From NCBI RefSeq assembly GCF_026932795.1, contig NZ_JADPVH010000021.1, positions 1 through 59,385 of the forward strand: a stretch of 59,385 nt of DNA. The letters are read 5' to 3'. The notes under the pieces were generated by a model, which was not told the origin of the DNA, ran no database searches, and saw only the letters and a program-made list of their open reading frames with translations. This document shows positions 35,076-44,476 of this stretch, piece after piece (positions within the stretch are counted from its first letter, which is position 1; each line of letters starts with the position of its first letter). This DNA comes from Paenarthrobacter sp. Z7-10 (GTDB taxonomy: Bacteria; Actinomycetota; Actinomycetes; Actinomycetales; Micrococcaceae). Both the position numbers and the translations under genes were made by a program.

Positions 35076-36086
35076 TCAGTCGGTACTGACGTCCCTGGTG
35101 TTGTGGTCGTAGCGGAAGGTGATGGACCCGCCGGCATGGTGCAGTTCGTGGTTGGCGCCGTCCGGCACGCCGAAGGCGCCGTAGTTTTCATCCCAGCCGC
35201 GGTTAATGGCCACCTTGTAGCTGTAATAGCCGGCCGGCATGTCCGCCGTCAGGGTCCAAAGGCGATCCGAAGTGTCCAGCGTCATCTGCACCTCGTCAAA
35301 GCTCGGAACCCAGTTTTCCGGAGCGCCAAGCAGGGTGCTGAAGTCACCGGCGATCGCTACGGCGTCCGGCTGCGCGTCGGTTCCGGCGTTGGGATGGGCG
35401 TCCGGCTGTGCATCCGACGGAGCGCCCGACTGAGCACGCGGCTGGGGGCTGGAGGTGGTTTTCGATGCCGGAACAGAATCGGAGGCCGGAACGCTCAGCG
35501 CCGCCGGTGCGGGCTCCTGCGACGGGCCGTCCAACGGCGCCGTTGCGGCTGCAACGGCGGTCGTCCGCTTTTTGGAGCTGCGGGTGGAAGCTGCACGCGG
35601 CTTGCCGGCGGCGGCAACGTCGTCGAGCTCGAAAAGCTCGGGGGCCGCGGCCGACTCGGCCTTGCGGGGCCGGGACTTTTTAACCGTCGTGGCGGCTTTG
35701 GCTGCCTTCGGCTGCTCAATGGGAGCCGTGGGAACGGGCATGTCTGCCGGAACAGGGGTACCCTGATCGAGCGCCGAGGCCAGGGAATTCGCATCCGGGA
35801 AGGCCACCACAGCGCGCATGCCGTCGTCGGTGATGCTCCAGCCACCGGCCTTGCGCAGCCAGCCGGCCTTGACCAGTTTTGCGGTGGCAGCCGTCAGGTT
35901 CTTGTGTCCGCGGGGAATTCCACCGCTGAGCAGCTCGCTCTCCTGCGCGTTAAGCGGGACCTGAACAATAGCTTCCGCCAACACCGCTCCGCCACCGACA
36001 TCCTGGCCCGTCCACACTCCGGCAGCCATAATATCCAGCACGGCTTTCAACCGACGGTTGGTGTTTTCCCGCATATCGATGCTCAC
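35076..36086 (-). CDS. Winged-helix/X25 starch-binding-like fusion protein
   Basis: The 336-residue protein has an N-terminal wHTH of the Mrr-N type (about residues 1-95: RGHKNLTAATAKLVKAGWLR), a long Lys/Ala/Pro-rich linker (about 100-250) and a C-terminal X25 domain (about 250-336) with the hallmark PAGYYSYKVAINRGWDENYG. X25 is usually found in secreted pullulanases, but here there is no signal peptide. GTG 36086 has AGGAGG six bases upstream. The combination suggests a carbohydrate-responsive DNA-binding protein, perhaps sensing glycogen; that is inference. Confidence 0.85.
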   Translation of the reverse strand: MSIDMRENTNRRLKAVLDIMAAGVWTGQDVGGGAVLAEAIVQVPLNAQESELLSGGIPRGHKNLTAATAKLVKAGWLRKAGGWSITDDGMRAVVAFPDANSLASALDQGTPVPADMPVPTAPIEQPKAAKAATTVKKSRPRKAESAAAPELFELDDVAAAGKPRAASTRSSKKRTTAVAAATAPLDGPSQEPAPAALSVPASDSVPASKTTSSPQPRAQSGAPSDAQPDAHPNAGTDAQPDAVAIAGDFSTLLGAPENWVPSFDEVQMTLDTSDRLWTLTADMPAGYYSYKVAINRGWDENYGAFGVPDGANHELHHAGGSITFRYDHNTRDVSTD

Positions 36087-36209
36087 GGCTATCCTCCTGG
36101 CAAGTTTGATGTGCTACCAGTTTGCCAGTTCCGGCCCCTATCCGGGAGTTCCTGCCGATTAACTCGCGTGTCCCGCCCGCCCTGACCGCGTCACATCGGG
36201 TCATATCGC

Positions 36210-37674
36210 TCAACGCCGCTCCGCCACGGCCCAGCGGGGATCGATCGATTCCGTCCTTCCTCTTGGCTCGTACTCAAGGAGGAATGCATCAACCACTGCA
36301 CCGGCGTCGCTCACTGCCACGGCCGTTAAGGCGCGGAAGCCGTCGACGAGGTGGCCCCGCGCCGCACCGTCCGCGCTTTTCCAGACCCGTCTCAATTCGT
36401 CCACTGCCTCATGCCAGCGGGCTTCGAGCGGATCAAAGCGGGCGCGGACCGATCTCTGCCGTTCGGTGAACTGCGTTCCTGCGCTGTCCCCTTTGACGGC
36501 GTCAAGCAGATTTTGAAAACGCCACCAGTAGGATGCCGGGTCAAAGGGAGATTGGCTGTATTCCTCGGGCGGCCGCACCAGCGCATCGGGAGCAGGAAGC
36601 TGCAGTTCCCCGGGAATCTGCCCGGATGCCAGGAAGACCGGAATGTAGACCCCGATGCAGGGCGGCAGCGGTGTCCACCAGATCACCGTGAGGTCCTCCG
36701 CGTCCGTGCGCATCTCCACGATCAACGATCCGGCGGTGTTTCCCCAGGTGAATCCCGCCGTGTGCTCGTGCATGCACAGCGTGAGGAAATCGGGGCGGGC
36801 CGCACTGAAATAGGGACCGTCCAGGAACGAACCCTCGAAATGGTCACGCAGCACCGCCTTTGCGCTGTGCAGATCGACGGCTCCGCGTACCCGGGCTGAT
36901 TCGAGCAGGCTCTGCGAGCGCCGCTGACGCAGATGGGACACCTTCAGCGGTGTCCCGGGATCGGTATGGCTGAGGCATAGTCGAAGGGTGCGTCAGGGCT
37001 GGTCCATCCCCGGGCTTGGGCCGTTGCCAGCAAGCCAGCGCTGCAAAGGTCGTATTCCGTCCTGATGGAGGGCTCGTTGCTGATCGAGCAGATGCCGGAT
37101 CTTATCTGCCGCGCCACCCACTCCCTGCCGCAGGTCTCCAGCACCCAGGCGTCATATGGGTCGGCGATCAGGTACGAATTGTCATAAGACCCCTCAACCG
37201 GGTCCTTGCCGAACAGCCTCGAGCCCCACTGACCATGGCGTTCCAGCAGCGACGTCATGACATCCAGTGCAGCCCGTGCGGAGCGTCCCCGCTCCAGACC
37301 GAGCCTGACAAGTTCTATGCCGAGAATGCCGCCTGCTGGGGAATTCCCGTTCCCGGCGTGTTGTACGTTCTCCGCCCAGGAGCGGGTGAACTGGGCCTCA
37401 TTTCCGATCGCCACGTCGTGTTCGTTGACGCCGAATTCGCAGCCCCAGCACCAGAAGGGTGCAGCACCCAGGTGCGCGTAGGCCGGTTCGTCCGGAATGG
37501 AGGCGTAGGCCAACTGAAGTGCGTCCCCCTTTTCCCGCGCCGGAATCAGACGCAGGGGCTGCGCCTCGCCGGCCGGCCTATCGCTGTTTTTACCGAAGAT
37601 CAGGCCCCCCGCCGCGGTCGCATCCCGTTGGGCTACGTAGCTGTCGCAGCTCCAGGGACGCCGCTCCTGTTCAC
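36210..37674 (-). pseudogene. Frameshifted secernin-like peptidase (family C69)
   Basis: Two frames together make one C69/secernin protein. The first, with SCDSYVAQRDATAAGG (nucleophile Cys) and FGVNEHDVAIGNEAQFTR, ends at DYASAIPIPGHR. The second starts in another frame with TDPGTPLKVSHLRQRRSQSL and continues to AGFTWGNTAGSLIVEM. One base of indel near 36960 would join them. A second lesion is likely near the start: GTG 37674 has GGAAAGGAG ten bases upstream, but its frame hits TAG 14 codons later, whereas the CDSY frame is one base away. It follows the alpha-mannosidase gene. Confidence 0.8.
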
Positions 37675-37748
37675 GGTGTTCGCTCTCCTTTCCGTGTCCG
37701 GTCGTCGGCCGGAGCCGGCCGACGGCGTGATCCCAGGTCCGCGGCCCG

Positions 37749-40700
37749 TCACCGGACAAAACGCAGGGTCACCAGCTGGAAGGGCCGCAGCGTCAAATCA
37801 GCTCCTGCGCTGGCTGTTCCAATGCCCGCCGGAGCAGCAATCTCATCCTCCAGCAGGTCCGTCACCTGCACGGAGGTTACGTCGAATCCGGCGGTGACCG
37901 AGCCCGTCGACCGTTCACCGAGCGACTCGTAGAGCCGCACGATGACGTCTCCGGACCGGTCCTCAGCCAGTTTGACGGCTTCGATCACGATGGCTGGGTT
38001 GGACACCGTCAGCAGCGGCTCCACCGGATGCGCACCATTGACGATGCGCGGAACCAGGTTGGTCCGGTAACCCTCCTCGACGGCGTCGGCGATCGCCGCA
38101 CCCGGCCGGACCGTGACCGTGAAGGTGCGCTGCCCCTGATCGGTGGTCGGATCCGGATAGCGCGGGGCGCGCAGCAGGGACAGCCGCACGCGCGTGGTGG
38201 TGCCGCCGTCGGCCCGAACGTTGCGCGTGACGTCGTGCCCATACGTGGCGTCATTGCTGACGGCGACGCCATAACCCGGCTCGCCCACATGGATCCAGCG
38301 GTGCGCGCAGATCTCAAATTTCGCGGCCTCCCACGACGTGTTCTCGTGCGTGGCGCGGTAAACGTGGCCGAATTGCGTTTCCGCGGCGGACCGATCGGCG
38401 CGGACGTCGAACGGGAAGCCCAGTTTGAGCAGTTTGTCCTCGTCCTTCCAGTCGATGTTCGTCACGATGGTCAGGGACGCGGCGTTCGGGGTCAGCGAGA
38501 GGCGTTGGGTAATGGTGGATTTGCCGGTGGAACGGCTGACGACGACGGCGGCCTCAGCTTCGGATTGCACGAGCTCCACTGGGGCGATCACCTGGTCAAG
38601 GCTGCGCACCGAGCGCCGGTAGTGCTCGTCAATGTCCCAGGCATCCCACTGATTCGGGATGTCACGGTGGAATTCCAGGTGGTTGCCAAATTCGCCCGGG
38701 GCGATGGATTCACGTCCGCTGGCATAGTCCAGCAGGGAGATCAGCCGGCCGGCGTCGTCGATGGTTGCCCGGATCACGCCATTGTCCAGCGTGTGGGCGT
38801 CGGCGGCGGTGCTGGCCTTTACGGCTCCGCCGGGACGCGCTGCCGCCGTCACCCCTGAGGCCGTCGTGATGGCCGCCGTCGTGCCCGTCGCCGTCACCCC
38901 CGGCTCCGTTGTGCCCGTCGCCGTCGTGCTGGCCGCCGTCACCCCTGCCGCCGTCGTGCCTGACGCCGTTCCGGCAACCAAACCCGCCGCGGCGTCCACT
39001 ACGGCACCGGCCGCGAGCGCCGGCACGCCCGAGCGCGGATGCGGGGCGGCGTTGAGCAGCAGCGGGACGGTGCCCTCGCCAACCACAGCCGTGGCCGAGG
39101 CGGCTATCAACGCCTCCAGATCCCGGCTGATGGCGGCGTAGTTCCGCTCCGCGTCCTGGTGCACCCAGGCGATGGCCGAGCCGGGCAGGATGTCGTGGAA
39201 CTGCTGCAGCAGCACCAGCTGCCACAACCGTTCCAGCTCGTCGTACGGGTAGGGGGTTCCGTTCCGGACCGCGGCGGTGGCTGCCCACAGTTCGGCTTCA
39301 CGCAGCAAGTGCTCGCTGCGCCGGTTGCCGCGCTTGGTGTTGGACTGGCTGGTGTACGTCCCGCGATGCAGCTCCAGGTACATTTCACCCACCCAGACCG
39401 GCGGATTGGGGTATTCGGCCTGCGCCTGTTCAAAGAAGCTGGCCGCGGTTCCTATCCGCACCGCCGGCGAGCCTTCCAGGTCCGCAGTGCGCGCCGCCGC
39501 GGCGATCATTTCGCGCGTCGGTCCGCCACCGCCGTCGCCCCAGCCAAAGGGCACCAGCGAAACCGTCCCACGGCCCTTCTCCCGATAATTGCGCTGCGCG
39601 TGTGCCAGTTCCGCGGCGGAGAGCTCGGAATTGTAGGTGTCCACCGGCGGGAAGTGGGTGAAGACCCGGGTGCCGTCGATACCCTCCCAGTCAAAGGTGT
39701 GGTGCGGAAACTTATTGGTCTGGTTCCAGGAGATTTTCTGTGTCAGGAACCATTTGGCTCCGGCCGCGGCCACAATCTGCGGCAGCGCACCGGAGTAGCC
39801 GAAGGAGTCCGGCAGCCATACCTCCTGCGGGTCCACGCCAAATTCCCGGCGGAAGAAGGACTTGCCGGCCACAAACTGCCGGGCCATTGCCTCGCCGCCG
39901 GGCATGTTGGTGTCCGACTCAACCCACATGCCGCCGACCGGCACGAACTGCCCTGCGGCCACCTTGGCTTTTATCCGTTCAAACAGCTCGGGATAGGAGG
40001 ATTTCATCCAGGCCAGCTGCTGGGCGGAGGAGCAGGAAAAAACGAAGTTCGGATCCGCGTCCATCAGGGCCACAACGTTGGAGAACGTGCGGGCACACTT
40101 GCGGATGGTCTCCCGGACCGGCCACAGCCAGGCGGAATCAATGTGCGCGTGACCGGTGGCCACAATGTGGTGCGCGGAGGCGTAGGCCGGCCGGGCCAGC
40201 ACGGCTGCTAGCTCGGCCCGCCCGGCGGCCGCCGTGCCACCGACATCCTCGGGATCCATCACATCAAGCATCCGTTCCAGGGCGGCCAGGATCTCCCCGC
40301 GGCGCGGAACATCCACGCCAAGCTGGAGCATCAGTCCGCGCAGCACCCAGACGTCCTGGTTGAGCTCCCACACCGTGTCATCGCGCTCCGCAATGTCCAC
40401 CTGCCGCAGCCGGTAGAGCGGCTCGATTCCGGCGGTGGCCTTATCCCCCATCGGCGTCGGGTTGAACGCCTGGCCCACGTTCGGGTTGGCTGCGGCCTCG
40501 ACGTAAAAGTCGATGTCGCCGCCGTCCACCGGCACCCAGCTGTTGCGCGGCGAGAGCGCCTTGACGATGCTGCCGTCCGGACGCCAGATGATGCCTTCGC
40601 ACTGAAAGCCCGGGAAGGCCGGGTCAAAGCCCAGGTCCACCACGGCCTCCACGCTGCGCCCGGACGCCTTGCCGAACCCAGACGGCATGTCTCCGGTCAC

Positions 40701-40916
40701 GTGGAACCAGACGGTGCCCCACGGGCGTCCCCACGGTTCGCCGACTTTGAACGGCGAATAGTCCTGCCCGATTGCCTCGGCGGCCTGAACCGGCTCATCC
40801 GGCACCTCCCAGGCCTGGACATCCAGCTGAGCGGTTCGCGGGTAGATGGCTGGCCCAATCCGGTCCTGGACGAACCTGTCGAGCCGGCCTTCGGTGATCA
40901 AACGGTGATCATGCAT
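37749..40916 (-). CDS. Family 38 alpha-mannosidase
   Basis: The 1055-residue GH38 enzyme has the metal-binding HAHIDSAWLWPVRET segment, the nucleophile WLPDSFGYSGALPQ, and QFHDILPGSAIAW. A GTT-rich repeat (TTATGTTEPGVTATGTTAAI) of about 50 residues sits between catalytic and beta-sandwich domains, at 38840-38985. No signal peptide is seen, so it is likely cytoplasmic and acts on imported mannosides. ATG 40916 has AGGAG. It follows two ABC permease genes by 30 bp, pointing to one mannoside-use operon under the ROK regulator. Confidence 0.93.
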   Translation of the reverse strand: MHDHRLITEGRLDRFVQDRIGPAIYPRTAQLDVQAWEVPDEPVQAAEAIGQDYSPFKVGEPWGRPWGTVWFHVTGDMPSGFGKASGRSVEAVVDLGFDPAFPGFQCEGIIWRPDGSIVKALSPRNSWVPVDGGDIDFYVEAAANPNVGQAFNPTPMGDKATAGIEPLYRLRQVDIAERDDTVWELNQDVWVLRGLMLQLGVDVPRRGEILAALERMLDVMDPEDVGGTAAAGRAELAAVLARPAYASAHHIVATGHAHIDSAWLWPVRETIRKCARTFSNVVALMDADPNFVFSCSSAQQLAWMKSSYPELFERIKAKVAAGQFVPVGGMWVESDTNMPGGEAMARQFVAGKSFFRREFGVDPQEVWLPDSFGYSGALPQIVAAAGAKWFLTQKISWNQTNKFPHHTFDWEGIDGTRVFTHFPPVDTYNSELSAAELAHAQRNYREKGRGTVSLVPFGWGDGGGGPTREMIAAAARTADLEGSPAVRIGTAASFFEQAQAEYPNPPVWVGEMYLELHRGTYTSQSNTKRGNRRSEHLLREAELWAATAAVRNGTPYPYDELERLWQLVLLQQFHDILPGSAIAWVHQDAERNYAAISRDLEALIAASATAVVGEGTVPLLLNAAPHPRSGVPALAAGAVVDAAAGLVAGTASGTTAAGVTAASTTATGTTEPGVTATGTTAAITTASGVTAAARPGGAVKASTAADAHTLDNGVIRATIDDAGRLISLLDYASGRESIAPGEFGNHLEFHRDIPNQWDAWDIDEHYRRSVRSLDQVIAPVELVQSEAEAAVVVSRSTGKSTITQRLSLTPNAASLTIVTNIDWKDEDKLLKLGFPFDVRADRSAAETQFGHVYRATHENTSWEAAKFEICAHRWIHVGEPGYGVAVSNDATYGHDVTRNVRADGGTTTRVRLSLLRAPRYPDPTTDQGQRTFTVTVRPGAAIADAVEEGYRTNLVPRIVNGAHPVEPLLTVSNPAIVIEAVKLAEDRSGDVIVRLYESLGERSTGSVTAGFDVTSVQVTDLLEDEIAAPAGIGTASAGADLTLRPFQLVTLRFVR
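38840..38990 (-). repeat. Coding minisatellite in the alpha-mannosidase
   Basis: gccgtcgtgcccgtcgccgt and related units recur several times, coding for a Thr/Ala-rich stretch between domains. It keeps frame. Confidence 0.8.
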
Positions 40917-40946
40917 GTGGAACTCCTGGAATTTCGGAAGGGAACA

Positions 40947-41807
40947 TTAGCCTTTGACGGCGCCAGCCATGGCAAACGAGCCGCCCAGGAACTTCTGGAC
41001 CACAACGTACAGCACAACGACCGGCACTGAATACAACAGCGAGAAGGCGGCGAGTTGGCCGTAGGCCACCGCGCCGTACTGGCCAAAAAAATTGAAGATG
41101 GAGACGGCCGCCGGCTGCTTATCGGGTGAGAGCAGCAGCACGAACGGGACGAAGAAATTTCCCCAGGCCTGGATAAAGACAAAAATGAAGACGACGGCGA
41201 TGCCCGGGCGCATCAGCGGCACCACAATGGTGCGCAGCGTCTGCATCGAGGACGCGCCGTCCACCCAGGCCGCCTCCTCCAGCGCGATCGGCACCTCGTC
41301 CATGAAGTTTTTCGTCATCCAGATGGCCATCGGCAGTGAGGTCGCTGCCATGAAGAAGATGGTCCCGCCGAGGGAATCCAGCAGGTTCAAGGTCACGAAG
41401 AGGCTGTAGACCGGGACCATCATCGCCGTAACCGGCAGGCCGGTGCCGAAGAGGATGCCATACAGGAACGGTTTCTTGATCCGCAGCGAATACCGCGAGA
41501 GCGGATAGGCGGCCAGCACGGCGCACAGCACCGTGATCAGGGCCGTGCCGCCGGAGAGGACCACGGAGTTCCACAGCGGGAGCAGCGTCTGTTCCGGGGT
41601 CAGCACCTTGCTGAAGTTGGACAGCGACCACTGATCGGGCAGCGCCACCGCCAGCGTGGCGTTGGCGTTCAGCGATGCGAGCACCAGCCACGCCATCGGC
41701 AACAGGAAACATGCCGCCAGGATCAGCAGCAGTCCATTGGTCAGCCAGCCAACGCCGTTGCGGCGTGGAGCGGAGAGCGAGACGCGGGAAATACTGACTG
41801 CACTCAT
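40947..41807 (-). CDS. Sugar ABC transporter permease (MalG type)
   Basis: The 286-residue protein has six hydrophobic segments and the inner-membrane EAA loop EEAAWVDGASSMQTLRTIVV (EAA-x3-G), the contact to the ATPase. It is the second permease of a carbohydrate importer and is translated right after the first (TGAATG). The ATPase subunit is not encoded here; a shared MsmK/UgpC-type ATPase elsewhere is typical for actinobacteria. Confidence 0.92.
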   Translation of the reverse strand: MSAVSISRVSLSAPRRNGVGWLTNGLLLILAACFLLPMAWLVLASLNANATLAVALPDQWSLSNFSKVLTPEQTLLPLWNSVVLSGGTALITVLCAVLAAYPLSRYSLRIKKPFLYGILFGTGLPVTAMMVPVYSLFVTLNLLDSLGGTIFFMAATSLPMAIWMTKNFMDEVPIALEEAAWVDGASSMQTLRTIVVPLMRPGIAVVFIFVFIQAWGNFFVPFVLLLSPDKQPAAVSIFNFFGQYGAVAYGQLAAFSLLYSVPVVVLYVVVQKFLGGSFAMAGAVKG

Positions 41808-42752
41808 TCAGTCCACCTCCGGTTTCAGTGCGCGGATATAAATAATGGAGAAGACTGCGCCCACTACCAGCAGGATGGTGGCGATGGCCGTGCCGTAGCC
41901 GAGGTTGGAGAACTGGAAGGCCTCCTGGTAGGCCAGGATCGGCAGTGTGGAACTCTTCGTTCCCGGCCCTCCGGCGGTCATCACCCAGATCAGCGTGAAC
42001 ACCGAGAGTGTCTGCAGGGTAATGAGCATCATGTTCGTGGAGATGCTGCGCCGGATCATCGGCAAGGTCACGTTCCACATCCGCTGCCAGCCGCCGGCCC
42101 CATCCACGGTGGCGGCTTCGGTGATCTCCGGTGGAATATTCATCAGCGCGGCTGAGTACACCATCATCGAGAACGCGGTGCCACGCCAGATGTTGGCCAA
42201 TGTCACCGCCACCATCGGGGTGTCATAAAGCCAGTTGATGGTGGGCAGGTGCGCGCCCGCCAGAATCATGTTCAGCGTGCCGGTGTCGCTGAAGAATGCA
42301 TAGGACGCAAACGCCGCCACGATTTCCGGCAGCACCCAGGCCGCCACCACGGCCGCGCCAACGATGGCCCGCACCACCTTGTTTCCGTTGCGCATCAGCG
42401 CGGCGAGGCCCAGTCCGAGAAGATTTTGGCCCACCACGGCCGAGGCGAAAACGAAAATGATGGTCAGCACCAGGCTCGTCGGAAAGACCGACGATCCGAA
42501 CAGGGAGATGTAGTTGTCCAGACCGACGAAGGATGTGTTGTTGGCCGCCGCACCGGTCAGCGCGGCGTTGGTGAACGATCCGTAGAAGGACCACACCACC
42601 GGCCCCAGCAGGAACAACGCCAGCAGGACGACCGCCGGGAGCAGCGGCAGCACCCGCGTTGGCCGGGACCGCTTTTTCCGGCGCGCCTGAGGCGGGCTGC
42701 CCGCCGTCGGGCCTGCCAGCTGCCGGTCGGGCAGAATACCGGCCCCGGCCAC
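41808..42752 (-). CDS. Sugar ABC transporter permease (MalF/UgpA type)
   Basis: The 314-residue protein has a charged N-terminus, six hydrophobic segments and the EAA loop EAATVDGAGGWQRMWNVTLP. It is the first permease of the importer. GTG 42752 begins two bases past the binding-protein stop codon, so translation is probably coupled. Confidence 0.92.
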   Translation of the reverse strand: MAGAGILPDRQLAGPTAGSPPQARRKKRSRPTRVLPLLPAVVLLALFLLGPVVWSFYGSFTNAALTGAAANNTSFVGLDNYISLFGSSVFPTSLVLTIIFVFASAVVGQNLLGLGLAALMRNGNKVVRAIVGAAVVAAWVLPEIVAAFASYAFFSDTGTLNMILAGAHLPTINWLYDTPMVAVTLANIWRGTAFSMMVYSAALMNIPPEITEAATVDGAGGWQRMWNVTLPMIRRSISTNMMLITLQTLSVFTLIWVMTAGGPGTKSSTLPILAYQEAFQFSNLGYGTAIATILLVVGAVFSIIYIRALKPEVD

Positions 42753-42754
42753 TG

Positions 42755-44170
42755 CTACTGACCGCCCGTGGTTTTGTCTTGACCCACGGCCGAGGTAACG
42801 GCCTCGTCGTAGGCCTTGGCAGCCTCATCCACCGACTTCTGGCCTGTCATGACACCCTCCATCGCCACCTGGATGTTGTTGGAGACCTTCGGATAATCGG
42901 TATTCGCCGGCCGGAACTTGGTCACCGCCACCACATCGGAGAGGATCCCGAAGGAGGAACTGGATTTCTTGTATTCCGGGGCGTCCATGACATCCTTGCG
43001 GACCGCGATCTGCGCACCCTCGATGTCGTAGGTCAGCGAGTTCTTCTGGTTCAGCGCCGTTTCCAGGTACTTCACCGCCAGGTCGGGACTCTTCGTTTTG
43101 GAGCCCACGGCCAGCGTCCAGCCGCCGGAAAGACTGACAGCCCCCGGATCTGAACCGTCCTGGGTGGGCATCTTTGCCGTCGCCATGGTGTCCTGCCAGG
43201 TTGGCCAGGGACTGGACCCACCCTCGCTCCACTTGCTCGGCAGCCAGGAGCCGTCCAGATCGATGGCCAGCTTGCCCTTCGGCAGCCAGGTATCGGTGGC
43301 GATGTTAACAATCTGCGCGTCCAGGGCCTGCTGCGGCGTTGGGGCAAGGCCGTCCGAGTAGATCTTCTTGACGAAGTTCAGTGAATCCTTGAAACCCTGC
43401 GAGCCGGTTACCCACTTCTTGGAAGATTCGTCATAAAGCGGATCGTTTGTTCCGTAGAGCAGCATCTCAAAGCCCTGCATGGAGGCACCCTCACCGGCGG
43501 CTTTTCCGGAATACAGGTTCATCGGAATTACGCCGGGCAGCTTCGCTTTGATGGTGTCTGCCGCGGCCAGGATGTCGTCCCAGGTTTTCGGTTGCCACGG
43601 CACCGGCAGCCCGGCCTTCTTGAACAGATCCTTGCTGTACCACAGGGCCCGGGTGTCGGTGCCCATGGAGACACCGTAAGTTTTACCGTCGTCGCCCTTG
43701 CCGGCGTCCTGGGCATTGGGAACAAACTGCTTCCAATCGGCCCACTTACTGACATAGTCATCCAGCGGCAGGAGGTACCCCGCAGCAGCGTCGGACTTAA
43801 TCAGGAAGGTGTCCTCATAAGCAATGTCCGGAGCTGTCGATGCGGACTTATTCATCAGGGACAGTTTGGTGTAATAGTCGTTTTCCGAAGCCTCAATGGG
43901 CAGCAGAGTGACGGTGGTCCCCGGATTCGCCTTTTCGACCTCCGACTTGGCCGCATTGAGCAGTTTTTCCAGCGGTTTGTAATTGCCGAACTTCTGGTAG
44001 GCCACCTTGATGGTCTTGCCATCCGACGCCCCGGCGGAAGATCCGCAGCCGGCGGTGGCCAGCAGCGTCAGCGCCGCGAGACCGAGCGCCGCAAACTGTG
44101 TTCTCCGGATGATGGTGTTTCTTTTCGTGCCGGTTCGTTTCGGATTTCGATTCAGAATGGTTCGTTTCAC
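42755..44170 (-). CDS. ABC sugar-binding lipoprotein
   Basis: The 471-residue protein has a basic N-terminus, a hydrophobic segment and a lipobox ending LLATAGC, so the mature protein is a lipid-anchored solute-binding protein. A long MBP-like fold follows with typical sugar-binding-family segments (LGLAALTLLATAGCGSS near the start; WLPKGKLAIDLDGSW). I used GTG 44170, which has AGGGAG six bases upstream. First structural gene of the operon with the mannosidase, so an alpha-mannoside or mannan fragment is its likely ligand. Confidence 0.92.
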   Translation of the reverse strand: MKRTILNRNPKRTGTKRNTIIRRTQFAALGLAALTLLATAGCGSSAGASDGKTIKVAYQKFGNYKPLEKLLNAAKSEVEKANPGTTVTLLPIEASENDYYTKLSLMNKSASTAPDIAYEDTFLIKSDAAAGYLLPLDDYVSKWADWKQFVPNAQDAGKGDDGKTYGVSMGTDTRALWYSKDLFKKAGLPVPWQPKTWDDILAAADTIKAKLPGVIPMNLYSGKAAGEGASMQGFEMLLYGTNDPLYDESSKKWVTGSQGFKDSLNFVKKIYSDGLAPTPQQALDAQIVNIATDTWLPKGKLAIDLDGSWLPSKWSEGGSSPWPTWQDTMATAKMPTQDGSDPGAVSLSGGWTLAVGSKTKSPDLAVKYLETALNQKNSLTYDIEGAQIAVRKDVMDAPEYKKSSSSFGILSDVVAVTKFRPANTDYPKVSNNIQVAMEGVMTGQKSVDEAAKAYDEAVTSAVGQDKTTGGQ

Positions 44171-44476
44171 GATGCTCCCTCGCATCCAACCTCGGCTGTC
44201 CATGGCAGGTTGCCCACTCTTACCTTCCTGGCCGAAACGCTCCCGACTCCAGCCGGAGCACTCCTGGTGCCCGGAATAGTCGAAGGTGGTCTCAGCCGTG
44301 ACTGTGAGGTGCGGCACATGGCTTAGCTATTATGTAAATCTAATTGAGTAACTAAAGTCAAGGGCGGAGGAAAACATTTCGGTGCCGGCCAGCGCGCGGC
44401 TGCAGGCCGGTGCTGGGTAATGCCCGCACCAGTAAGCGCATCCCCTTCGGGGGCGGGAATACAGGCCCCTGCAGCG
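44171..44476. other. 306-bp region between ROK and the transport operon
   Basis: No gene. It holds an AT-rich promoter/operator stretch at 44331-44361 and a small hairpin around ccccttcggggg (about 44447-44458) that could end the ROK transcript. Confidence 0.6.
44331..44361 (-). promoter_or_regulatory. Candidate promoter and ROK operator of the mannoside operon
   Basis: On the minus strand TTGACT (44361-44356) resembles a -35, with TTACAT or TACATA about 18-20 bases on. Between them lies TTTAGTTACTCAATTAG, an imperfect palindrome of TTAG half-sites. The stretch is strikingly AT-rich. A related TTAGACTAA palindrome precedes the ROK gene. Confidence 0.5.
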
